Below are positions 53,234 through 60,925 of a DNA stretch of 64,000 nt, piece after piece (positions within the stretch are counted from its first letter, which is position 1; each line of letters begins with the position of its first letter). Under the pieces are notes generated by a model that searched no databases, was not told where the DNA came from, and saw only the letters and a program-made list of their open reading frames with translations. The position numbers were made by a program, and so were the translations under genes. Location: contig NZ_CP020700.1 of NCBI RefSeq assembly GCF_003932715.1, positions 62,001-126,000 on the forward strand, read 5' to 3'. The DNA is from Streptomyces tsukubensis (GTDB lineage: Bacteria; Actinomycetota; Actinomycetes; Streptomycetales; Streptomycetaceae).

Positions 53234-54727
53234 TCAGGTGAAGATGCCCTGGCCCGGGGTGAGGATTCCGGCGGGGTCGTACCAGCGCTTGAGGGCGCTG
53301 AGCGCGATCCAGCGCATCCCGTAGTGGGCCCGCCAGTCGGCGCGGGTCATCGAGGGGACCGCGCCGACGAGGTAGCGCTTGGCCCCCAGGGATACGGCCC
53401 GGTCGTAGAAGCGGCGGTTCTGGGCCAGCAGGCCGGGGGTGTCCGGGTGGTTGGGGGCGGGGATCCGGATGAGGCTGACCTCGAAGAACTCGTTCGTCCT
53501 GGACTGGGGCAGCATAAAGTTGGGGCGGGTCAGCGAGCGGGTGTCCATCGGTGAGATACGGACCGGGCCCGGGCCCATCTGGGTGGCCGTCAGTTCCCCG
53601 AGGACGGTGTCGAGGTAGGCGGGGGTCTGTTCGGCGCCGACGAACATCATCAGCCACGGCTTCTTGCTGCCCCAGAACCCGGCGGCCTTCAGGGCCGCCC
53701 AGTTCGGGTCGAAGCGCAGCAGCCAGTTCTGGAACGGCAGGTCGGCGGTGGGGCCGGCGGTCGCCTGGGGCGAGAGGACGGCCTGCAGGGCGGCGATGTC
53801 GGGCTGGGCGGGTGCGGAGTAGAACATGCCGAGCGCGAGCCGGTAGGTCCAGCCGCCGCCGGGCTTGGGTTCGGCGTAGCCGTTCTGGTCGTGGACGACA
53901 CCGGACCGCATGACGGCCATCGAGTCCCGCAGGAAGGCCGCCCGGTCGGTGTAGGTGAATTCCAGGGACCGGGCGGTGGTGTGGGCGGGGATGAGCTTGA
54001 CGCCGGCGCGGACGATGATCGCGTACTGGCCGCCGCCGATGAGGACGGCTTCGAACAGGGCGCGGTTGCTGGTGCGGGAGCAGGTGACCTTGTCGCCGGT
54101 GCCGGTGACGACCTGGAGCCATTCGACGTTGTCGGCCTGTGAGCCGTGGCGCTGGCTGGTGCCGCCGAGGCCGCCGACGCTGAGGGTGCCGCCGATCGAC
54201 AGATGGGCGAAGTCGTTGTAGACGGGCAGGGTCTGGCCGGATTCGAGTGCCCGCAGGGCCAGTGCGGACCAGGTGACGCCGGCGTCGACGTCGGCGATGC
54301 CGGCGGTGATGCTGTGGATCGTGCCGAGCGGTTTGGGGTCGATGGCTATGCCGCCCTCGACCAGGGCCTGCCCGTAGTGCGAGTGCGATTCGCGGTCGTC
54401 GGCGCCGGTCCCGCTCTGGCCGTTGACGGCCACGGGGATGGCGTTGTTGCGGGCGTAGCGGACGACCTTCTGGATGTCGTTCACCGACCCCGGAGTGAGG
54501 ACGGCCCGGGGCTGCCGGGTGAAGAGGTGGCCGAAGTCCTCGGTGAACGCCGACGGGTCGGCGGGGAGGACGAGCGTGCCGTCGAGGGCGGGGATCTGGC
54601 GGATGCCGGCCGTCGGACCGGGGGCGGTGGCCCACGCCCGGGCCTGGGGGTCCCACCCCAGGACCGCCGTCCCCGCTCCGACTGCCAGCCCGGACAGGAT
54701 CTTCCGGCGTGTGAGGTCGGTATGCAT
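53234..54727 (-). CDS. Secreted FAD-linked oxidase (BBE / PCMH type) with Tat signal
   Basis: A 497-residue flavoprotein. The N-terminus carries a twin-arginine signal (TRRKILSGLAVGAGTAVLG), so it is likely exported folded. The FAD domain shows AVLTPGSVNDIQKVVRYARNNAIPVAVNGQSGTGADD, the LSIGGTLSVGGLGGTSQRHGSQADNV block typical of cytokinin-dehydrogenase-like enzymes and IGGGQYAIIVRAGVKL. The C-terminal YDPAGILTPGQGIF is the usual ending of the family. A possible extracellular late-stage oxidation. It is the first gene of the minus-strand run ending in the PPTase. Confidence 0.92.
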   Translation of the reverse strand: MHTDLTRRKILSGLAVGAGTAVLGWDPQARAWATAPGPTAGIRQIPALDGTLVLPADPSAFTEDFGHLFTRQPRAVLTPGSVNDIQKVVRYARNNAIPVAVNGQSGTGADDRESHSHYGQALVEGGIAIDPKPLGTIHSITAGIADVDAGVTWSALALRALESGQTLPVYNDFAHLSIGGTLSVGGLGGTSQRHGSQADNVEWLQVVTGTGDKVTCSRTSNRALFEAVLIGGGQYAIIVRAGVKLIPAHTTARSLEFTYTDRAAFLRDSMAVMRSGVVHDQNGYAEPKPGGGWTYRLALGMFYSAPAQPDIAALQAVLSPQATAGPTADLPFQNWLLRFDPNWAALKAAGFWGSKKPWLMMFVGAEQTPAYLDTVLGELTATQMGPGPVRISPMDTRSLTRPNFMLPQSRTNEFFEVSLIRIPAPNHPDTPGLLAQNRRFYDRAVSLGAKRYLVGAVPSMTRADWRAHYGMRWIALSALKRWYDPAGILTPGQGIFT

Positions 54728-54767
54728 GTCTGGTTTTGTACGCCCGGGGGTGCAAGAAAAACGCAAA

Positions 54768-54807
54768 GCCCGCGGTACGGCCGGGGGCCGCCGGCCGTAC
54801 CGCGGGC
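54768..54807 (-). terminator. Rho-independent terminator of the AraC gene
   Basis: A perfect 17-bp inverted repeat (54768-54784 with 54791-54807) with a six-base loop, followed on the minus strand by a T-rich run (TTTGCGTTTTTC). It lies just after the AraC gene and ahead of the oxidase start, so it separates the two units. Confidence 0.93.
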
Positions 54808-54898
54808 GGGTGCGGCACCGGGGAGCACCACCCCGGCCGCACCGGAGAGCGCCGGTGCGGTGGCCGGGGGGCTGCCGCGGGCGGGGGGGTGTCCGGGG

Positions 54899-55840
54899 TC
54901 AGTGCGCCATCGCGGCGGTGCGGTGTTCCTGCGGGCTGACGCCGTAGACCCGTTTGAACGCGGAGCTGAGGGCGAATCCGCTGCCGTAGCCGACTTGCCG
55001 GGCGACGGTGTTCAAGGTGGCGTCGGACTGGCGCAGCAGATCGGCGGCGAGGGCCAGCCGCCATTCGGTGAGGTAGGTCATCGCCGGTGTGCCGACGGCG
55101 CTGCGGAAGCAGCCGGCGAGGGTGGCCCGTGACACTCCGATCTCGGAGGCGACCCGTTCCAGGGTCCAGTCGTTCGCGGGGTCTTCGTGGAACAGGCGCA
55201 GGGCTTCGCCCGCGACGGGGTGGGTGTGGGCCCGGTACCAGGCGGGGGCTTCGCTGTCGGGCCGGTCCAGCCATTCCCGCAGTACGGAGATGAGGAGCAG
55301 GTCGAGGAGGCGGTCCAGGACGACGCCCTGGGCCGGGCCCTGTTTGGTGATTTCGTGGGCCAGGACCGGGATGAGGGTGGAGTCCCAGCTGTCGCCGGAG
55401 ACGACGAACAGGGGCGGCAGGACGTCGATGAGGCGCTGGCCGACGGCGCCGACTTCCTCGTACACACCGAGGACCATCTGGACGGGGCCGTCGGGGTTGC
55501 TGCCCCAGGTGCGTGCTCCCAGGGCCATCCGCTCGCGCAGGGAGACGCCTTCGGGGGTGACGCACTGCTGGCCGGGGTGGACGATGACCTGAGGCGGGGT
55601 CGCCGCCTGGTCGCTCATGACATAGGGGTCCGGTCCGCGGACGATGGCGACGTCGCCGGGGCGCAGCCGTACCGGGTCGCCGTGGTCGGGCTGGACGTGT
55701 GCTTCGCCGCTGAGCATGACGGCGAGGCAGAGGGGTGATCCGTCCTGGACCCGGATGGACCAGGGGGGGTCCAGGACGATGCGGAGGAGGAAAGCGCCGC
55801 TGGCCCGCGGCCCTTCGAGTAATCCGGCGAGTGCATCCAT
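54899..55840 (-). CDS. AraC-family transcriptional regulator with cupin sensor
   Basis: A 313-residue regulator. The N-terminal cupin-like part (GAFLLRIVLDPPWSIRVQDG, AVMLSGEAHV, RLRPGDVAIVRG) is typical of AraC proteins controlling oxidoreductases. The C-terminal double helix-turn-helix reads WTLERVASEIGVSRATLAGCFRSAVG and NTVARQVGYGSGFALSSAFKRVYGVSPQEHR. ATG 55840 is chosen; ATG 55870 is also in frame. It is divergent from the NmrA-like SDR across about 80 bp, the classic layout in which it controls that gene. Confidence 0.93.
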   Translation of the reverse strand: MDALAGLLEGPRASGAFLLRIVLDPPWSIRVQDGSPLCLAVMLSGEAHVQPDHGDPVRLRPGDVAIVRGPDPYVMSDQAATPPQVIVHPGQQCVTPEGVSLRERMALGARTWGSNPDGPVQMVLGVYEEVGAVGQRLIDVLPPLFVVSGDSWDSTLIPVLAHEITKQGPAQGVVLDRLLDLLLISVLREWLDRPDSEAPAWYRAHTHPVAGEALRLFHEDPANDWTLERVASEIGVSRATLAGCFRSAVGTPAMTYLTEWRLALAADLLRQSDATLNTVARQVGYGSGFALSSAFKRVYGVSPQEHRTAAMAH

Positions 55841-55922
55841 CCACCAGAGTTTAGACGACGGGACATGCATCCCGGCATCTCGACCATGGACCGTCCAGAT
55901 CTGTGCCCTTCAGACTGCTTGC

Positions 55923-56756
55923 ATGACGACAAACGAGCACACGACATTGGTTCTCGGCGGAACCGGCCGGGTCGGCCGCCGGGTGGCGAAGAGGCTGGTC
56001 GAGCGGGGCGTGAACGTCCGGATCGGCTCCCGCAGCGGTACGCCTCCGTTCGATTGGGAGGACCCCTCGACCTGGGCCGACGCCTTCGTCGGCGTCCAGT
56101 CCGCGTACCTGATGTACTACCCCGAGGTCGAGTGGCCCGGTGCGGGCGATGCGATCGGCGCGGTGGCCAAGCTGGCCGTGGACGCCGGGGTCCGGCGCCT
56201 GGTGCTGCTGTCGGCCCGTAACCAGGAAGAGGCCGTCCGGTGCGAGGAGGGTGTGACGAGCCTTCCGGTGGAGTGGACCATCGTGGCCCCGGCCTCGTTC
56301 AACCAGAACTTCGACGAGGGTGTGTTCCTCGAACCGCTGCGCCAGGGCGTGCTGGCCCTGCCCGCCGGGAACAACTCCGACCCGTTCGTCGACGCCGACG
56401 ACATCGCCGATGTGGCGGTGGCTGCCCTCACCGAGGACGGCCATGTGGGCGAGCGTTACGAGCTGACGGGCCCGCGGCTGTGGACCTTCGCCGAAGGGGT
56501 CGAGGAGATCGCCCGGGCGACGGGGCGCACCCTGCGCTACGAGCCGATCACCCGGGACCAGTTCGCCGACGCGATCGTCGAGGACGGTGCCCCGCGTGAC
56601 TTCGCCGATCCGCTGGCGACGCTGATCTCCGAGTTCTTCGACGGCCGCAACAGTTCGCTGGCGGACGGCGTCGAGCGGGCCCTGAAGCGCAAGCCGCGGG
56701 ACTTCGCGGACTGGGTCGCCGAGATCGCCCCCACCGGAGTCTGGGACGCCGCCTAG
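55923..56756 (+). CDS. NmrA-like NAD(P)-binding (atypical SDR) protein
   Basis: A 277-residue NmrA/azoreductase-like SDR: LVLGGTGRVGRRVAKRLVERG (Rossmann GxxGxxG, residues 12-18), VRRLVLLSARNQ, WTIVAPASFNQNFDEGV and DPFVDADDIADVAVAAL. Members bind NAD(P) and act as redox sensors or quinone/aldehyde reductases. It is paired with the AraC regulator, an arrangement widespread in Streptomyces outside clusters, so it may be a bystander. Confidence 0.9.
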   Translation: MTTNEHTTLVLGGTGRVGRRVAKRLVERGVNVRIGSRSGTPPFDWEDPSTWADAFVGVQSAYLMYYPEVEWPGAGDAIGAVAKLAVDAGVRRLVLLSARNQEEAVRCEEGVTSLPVEWTIVAPASFNQNFDEGVFLEPLRQGVLALPAGNNSDPFVDADDIADVAVAALTEDGHVGERYELTGPRLWTFAEGVEEIARATGRTLRYEPITRDQFADAIVEDGAPRDFADPLATLISEFFDGRNSSLADGVERALKRKPRDFADWVAEIAPTGVWDAA

Positions 56757-56831
56757 GCGACGGTCCCGGTGATGCCACCGGGCACAGCACAGCGGGCGGC
56801 GGGGACGGGCCTTGCGCTGAAGTTGCGGGAT

Positions 56832-56850
56832 CCCCCGCACGATGCGGGGG
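56832..56850 (+). promoter_or_regulatory. Hairpin over the first start codon of the pyrrole/trp-like operon
   Basis: CCCCCGCA (56832-56839), CGA, TGCGGGGG (56843-56850): a perfect 8-bp stem with a three-base loop. It overlaps the ATG at 56842 and ends exactly where the alternative ATG (56851) begins. It would hide the ribosome site of the first gene. Confidence 0.7.
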
Positions 56851-58332
56851 ATGAAACCTACTCAGCTCTGGACCTCGTTCGCCCGGCAGGCCGATGCCCG
56901 CCCCGGCGCCACGGCTCTCGTGGCGCAGGGCCGGCACATCTCCTACGGCGAGCTCGCCGGCCTGGTGGCCGAAGCGTCGGCCCGGCTCGGCCTGCTCGAC
57001 ACGGCAGGCGGCGAGCCGATCGCCGTACCGGCCACGAAGACACCCCGGACCATCGCTCTGGTGCTGGCCTGCCTGCGGGCAGGCCTCCCGGTGGTGCTTC
57101 CCTCGGCCACACTGCCCGCCGCCACCCTGCAACGCCTCCTGGCCCGGGCCGGGTGCCGTCACCTCGTCAGTGCCGATGACGATGCCGGCCCCGCCCGGGC
57201 CGGCGCCGTACCGGCACCCGCCGCTCCCCCGGCTCCCGGCTCCGTGGCCTTTGTGCTCACGACATCGGGTTCGACGGGTCTGCCGAAGCTGGTGCCGCTC
57301 ACCGCGGGCGCCGTCGAGCGCTTCGCCGACTGGGCCGCGGCACGGTTCGAACTGGGCCCCGGGGCGTCCGTACTGAACTACGCCCCGCTCAACTTCGACC
57401 TCTGCTTCCTCGATGTGTGGGCCACGCTCCACCACGGCGGCCGGGTGATCCTGGTCGATCCGGCGGCCTCCACCAACGGGCGCCGTCTCCTCGACGCCGT
57501 CGACGACAACGCCGTGACGGTCGTGCAGGCGGTGCCGATGGCCCATCAGCTGCTGGCCGACGCCGCGGACGAGGCGGGCCGGAAGCTCACGTCGGTCCGC
57601 CACACCCTGTTCACCGGCGACCATATGCCGGCCCGGTGCCTGGCCCGGCTGCCCGGGGTGTTCCCCCGCAGCCGCTTCTACAACGTCTACGGCTGCACCG
57701 AGACGAACGACAGCTTCCTCCACGAGGTCGACCGCGACGCGCTCCCGGCCGATGCCGTCCCGCTCGGCACCCCGCTGCCCGGCGTCGAGGCCCTGGTCGT
57801 CGGCGAGGACGGGGCCGCGGTCACCGGTCCGGGGCGGGGCGAGCTGGTCGTCGCCACACCGTTCCAGACCGCCGGCTACCTCGGCGCCGACCCGGCGGTG
57901 CCCGGCCCGTTCACGGACCTGCCCGCCCTCCGGCCCGGCGGCGCCACCCGCTTCTACCGCACCGGCGACCTCGTACGCCGCGACGGTGACGGTGTCCTGC
58001 ATCTGGAAGGGCGCAACGACTTCCAGGTCAAGGTGCGCGGCACCCGGGTGAACACCGCGGCCGTCGAGCAGGTGCTGCTCGACCACGACGAGGTCACCGA
58101 AGCCGCGGTCCTCGCCGTCCCCGACCCGGTCGCCGGGCATCTGCTGCACGCGGTCCTGCGCCGGGTGCCGGGAGCGGCCACCGGGACGCTCGGCCTGCGC
58201 CGCCACTGCGCCCTGTATCTGCCCACGGCAGCCATCCCCTCAGCCTTCCGCCTGTCCGAGGCCCCCTTGCCCCGAACGTCCACCGGCAAGGTCGACCGCC
58301 TCGTGCTCGGGCGGACCCTGCACACCCTGTGA
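56842..58332 (+). CDS. L-prolyl-PCP adenylation enzyme (PltF/RedM type)
   Basis: A 496-residue free adenylation enzyme. Besides A3 (VLTTSGSTGLPKLV) and A10 (PRTSTGKVDRLVLG), it carries LNFDLCFLDVWATLHHGG and VYGCTETNDSFLHEV, blocks that I recognise from the proline-activating enzymes of pyoluteorin (PltF), prodigiosin-type (RedM) and other pyrrole pathways. It should load L-proline on the PCP encoded next. Starts at 56842 and 56851 are both possible; neither has a well-spaced ribosome site, and a hairpin covers the region. It is the first gene of an eight-gene operon. Confidence 0.92.
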   Translation: MRGMKPTQLWTSFARQADARPGATALVAQGRHISYGELAGLVAEASARLGLLDTAGGEPIAVPATKTPRTIALVLACLRAGLPVVLPSATLPAATLQRLLARAGCRHLVSADDDAGPARAGAVPAPAAPPAPGSVAFVLTTSGSTGLPKLVPLTAGAVERFADWAAARFELGPGASVLNYAPLNFDLCFLDVWATLHHGGRVILVDPAASTNGRRLLDAVDDNAVTVVQAVPMAHQLLADAADEAGRKLTSVRHTLFTGDHMPARCLARLPGVFPRSRFYNVYGCTETNDSFLHEVDRDALPADAVPLGTPLPGVEALVVGEDGAAVTGPGRGELVVATPFQTAGYLGADPAVPGPFTDLPALRPGGATRFYRTGDLVRRDGDGVLHLEGRNDFQVKVRGTRVNTAAVEQVLLDHDEVTEAAVLAVPDPVAGHLLHAVLRRVPGAATGTLGLRRHCALYLPTAAIPSAFRLSEAPLPRTSTGKVDRLVLGRTLHTL

Positions 58333-58381
58333 CGTCCCCTCGCCCCGAGGCGGACGCCGTCATCAGAAAGGAACCGAACCG

Positions 58382-58642
58382 ATGAACAACGTGACCCTCG
58401 TCAAGAACTTCCTGATCCAGGAGTTCATGCCCGACGTCCAGGCGTCGGAGCTCGCCGGCGACTACGACCTGCTCACCAACGGTGTCGTCGACAGCCTCGG
58501 GCTGCTCAAGCTGATCGCGTGGATCGAGACCGAGTTCGGGATCACCGTCGACGACGCGGCCCTGGACCCGGACAACTTCCGCACCGTCGACGCCATCGAC
58601 GGCTTCGTGGCGCGGGCGTCGGTCCCGGCCGGGGCGAGCTGA
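58382..58642 (+). CDS. Discrete peptidyl carrier protein for proline/pyrrole (PltL/RedO type)
   Basis: An 86-residue PCP with the pantetheine site in LLTNGVVDSLGLLKLIAWIE (Ser about 39), the sequence style of proline-carrying PCPs. AAAGGAACCGAACCG precedes the ATG at 58382. It is the carrier on which prolyl is oxidised to pyrrolyl. The next gene starts 5 bp after its stop. Confidence 0.94.
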   Translation: MNNVTLVKNFLIQEFMPDVQASELAGDYDLLTNGVVDSLGLLKLIAWIETEFGITVDDAALDPDNFRTVDAIDGFVARASVPAGAS

Positions 58643-58647
58643 CCGGC

Positions 58648-59694
58648 GTGCACGACGCATTCGCCGCCCTGCGGGCCGGCCGCCCGGTCTCCACCGCAGT
58701 GTGGTCCTCGTTCTGGGACGAGCTGAGCGCCAACGCCCTGGCACCCGGCGAGCCGGCCGCACTCATGGGGGCGCTCCTGGACCCCCGTACGGTCGACCCG
58801 CTGACGCTCACCAACCTGGTGCGGTCGCTGCGCGCGCGCCGCACCGGGCCGGTGACCGCCTTCCCGGGGGCGGTCAACGTGGTCGGCACGGGCGGCGGGA
58901 TACCGACGTTCAACGTCTCCACCGCCGCCGCTTTCACCGCCGCCGCGCTCGGCGCCCGTATCGTGAAGACCGGGTCACGGGCCCATTCCAGCGCCTACGG
59001 TTCGGTCGATCTGCTGGACCGGCTCGGCATCGGGCTCACCAAGTCGTACGGCGAGACGGCGGCGGCGCTGGACCGCCACGGCATCGCCTTCGCCGGCTAC
59101 TTCGTGTATCCGGTCGAACTGACCGTCCTGGCGCGGCGCATCCTGCCGCTGCCGATGCGGACCTTCGGCCGGGTGCTCAATCTGCTGGGCCCGTTCCTTC
59201 CCGTACTGCCGGGAACACGGCAGCTCACGGGCCTGCCCGGACCCGAACTCCTGCCGCTGGCCCGCTCGCTGGCGGCAGCCGTGGACGACCGTGACGTGTG
59301 GCTGTGCACCAACGACATCGGTGCCGACGAGCTGATCGGCTTTACGGAGAACACCATCCACCGCGGTGACGGCACCGTGCTCCGGCTGAACCCCGGCGAC
59401 CTGGGAACGGCGGCCGGAACCGTCGGGGACCTGGCACCGGTGACGGAGCCCGGCCGGGTCGTGGAGCACTTCCTGGACGTCGTGTCCGGGCGGGCGGGCG
59501 AGGTGGCCACGCAGACCGTGGCCCTCAACGCCGCCGCCCTGACGATCGCGGCCGGGCAGCAGACGCAGTGGCGCCCGGCCGTGGCGGCGGCGCTGGCGGC
59601 ACTGCGGGACGGCGCGGTACGCGATCTGGTCGGCGCCGTCGGGGCCGGGAGTGCCGGGCCCGTCACCGCCGGCGGGCGAGGGGGCCGGTCATGA
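58648..59694 (+). CDS. TrpD-like phosphoribosyltransferase with altered substrate pocket
   Basis: A 348-residue class III phosphoribosyltransferase paralogous to anthranilate phosphoribosyltransferase. The glycine loop reads VVGTGGGIPTFNVSTAAAF, where TrpD has GTGGD. The anthranilate-contact segment is KTGSRAHSS, where TrpD has KHGNR.SS, so the key His and Asn are lost. The Mg/PRPP-binding Asp-Glu pair is kept in GADELIGF. It probably transfers phosphoribosyl to an amine other than anthranilate. The GTG start at 58648 lies 5 bp after the PCP stop; the stop overlaps the next ATG. Confidence 0.9.
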   Translation: MHDAFAALRAGRPVSTAVWSSFWDELSANALAPGEPAALMGALLDPRTVDPLTLTNLVRSLRARRTGPVTAFPGAVNVVGTGGGIPTFNVSTAAAFTAAALGARIVKTGSRAHSSAYGSVDLLDRLGIGLTKSYGETAAALDRHGIAFAGYFVYPVELTVLARRILPLPMRTFGRVLNLLGPFLPVLPGTRQLTGLPGPELLPLARSLAAAVDDRDVWLCTNDIGADELIGFTENTIHRGDGTVLRLNPGDLGTAAGTVGDLAPVTEPGRVVEHFLDVVSGRAGEVATQTVALNAAALTIAAGQQTQWRPAVAAALAALRDGAVRDLVGAVGAGSAGPVTAGGRGGRS

Positions 59695-60491
59695 CCTTCT
59701 TCCCCCGCCCGCCGGGACTTGCGGTGTTCCTCAACGCCGGTGACCCGCCGCTGGACGTCCTCGACGACATCGCCGACATGCTCGACGAATGCGGCGTCGA
59801 CGTCCTGGAATTGGGGGTGCCGTTCCCCGACTCCGTCAGCGACGGGCCGGTGATCCGCCGGTCCGCCGACCGGGCGCTGGCGGCCGGCACCTCACTGGAG
59901 GACGCCCTCGGCTTCGTCGAACGCTCCCGGAGCCGGCACCGCCGGCTGCGGGTGGTCGTCCTCGCCGACTGGGCGCACACGGTACGCCCCCGCTCCATGG
60001 ACCAGGTCGTCACGGCCGTCGCCGGTTCCGGGGCGGCCGGGGTGCTCCTGCACGGCGCACCGCCCCGGGTCCGCCCGGAGCTGTACGACCGGGCCGGGGC
60101 CGCCGGGCTGCCGGTGGTCACCACCTGCTACGCGTCCTCGTCGCCGCAGGCCGTGGCCGAGGCGGCGGCCCATGCCTCGGCCTATGTGTACCTGATCACG
60201 CACTACGGCCAGAGCGGGGCCGGACCGGCGCCCGACCCGGCGGTGCTGCGGGCCCCCGTCGACGCCCTGCGGGCCCTGACCGGTGCGCCGGTCGCGGCCG
60301 GTTTCGGGGTCCGTACGGCGGCCGACGTCGAGCGGGTCCACGCGGCGGGCGCCGACGCCGCCGTGGTCGGCAGCACCGTCGTCGCCTGTGCCGAGGCGGC
60401 GCTGACCGGCGGCCGTGATGTCACCGCCGACCTCGCGGCACTGGTCACCGGTCTCCGTCCGCACCACCACCGCTCTGCCCGGTCCCTGTGA
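59691..60491 (+). CDS. TrpA-like lyase (tryptophan synthase alpha paralogue)
   Basis: A 266-residue TIM-barrel protein. VDVLELGVPFPDSVSDGPVIRRSADRAL keeps the two catalytic acids of TrpA (Glu49 in LELG, Asp60 in SDGP). Loop 6 is changed: YLITHYGQSGAG in place of YLxSRxGVTG, with the loop Thr replaced by Ser. TrpA cleaves indole-3-glycerol phosphate to indole plus glyceraldehyde 3-phosphate; without TrpB it would release its product free. No trpB is present in this operon. The start overlaps the TrpD-like stop (ATGA), indicating coupling. Confidence 0.9.
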   Translation: MTFFPRPPGLAVFLNAGDPPLDVLDDIADMLDECGVDVLELGVPFPDSVSDGPVIRRSADRALAAGTSLEDALGFVERSRSRHRRLRVVVLADWAHTVRPRSMDQVVTAVAGSGAAGVLLHGAPPRVRPELYDRAGAAGLPVVTTCYASSSPQAVAEAAAHASAYVYLITHYGQSGAGPAPDPAVLRAPVDALRALTGAPVAAGFGVRTAADVERVHAAGADAAVVGSTVVACAEAALTGGRDVTADLAALVTGLRPHHHRSARSL

Positions 60492-60531
60492 CCGGTTCCC
60501 CCACCATCACCATCCCGAGAGGAGCGATCCG

Positions 60532-60906
60532 ATGATCGTGCGAAACCTGGACGCCGTTACCACCGTCGACTGGGGCAACGGCCTGAGCCGCCGCTTCCTG
60601 CTGGAGGCCGACGGCCTCGGCTACTCCGTCACCGACACCACGGTGCGGGCCGGCACGAAGTCGCTGCTGGAGTACCGCCGCCATCTGGAGGCCTGCTACT
60701 GCATCGAGGGCTCCGGAGAAGTCGTCGCCCTGGACGGCACGACCCACCGCATCACCCCGGGCACCCTCTACGCGCTCGACCAGCACGACGCCCACTACCT
60801 CGTCGCCGACCCGGACAGCGATCTGCGTCTGGTGTGCGTGTTCTCGCCCGCCCTGCGGGGCGACGAGCGGCACAGCCTCGACGCCGCCACCTGCTCCGCC
60901 TACTGA
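60532..60906 (+). CDS. Ectoine synthase-like cupin (EctC family)
   Basis: A 124-residue cupin: MIVRNLDAV, GLGYSVTDTTVRAGTKSLLEYRRHLEACYCIEGSGEVVALDG, HRITPGTLYALDQHDAHYLVA and LRLVCVFSPALRGDE. The match to EctC is strong over the full length, including the metal-ligand Glu/Tyr/His positions. EctC closes N-acetyl-diaminobutyrate to the cyclic amidine ectoine. No ectA or ectB accompanies it, and it sits inside a biosynthetic operon, so it probably catalyses another water-eliminating ring closure. GAGAGGAGCG precedes the ATG. Confidence 0.9.
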   Translation: MIVRNLDAVTTVDWGNGLSRRFLLEADGLGYSVTDTTVRAGTKSLLEYRRHLEACYCIEGSGEVVALDGTTHRITPGTLYALDQHDAHYLVADPDSDLRLVCVFSPALRGDERHSLDAATCSAY

Positions 60907-60925
60907 GGACCGAAGGACTGAGTCC

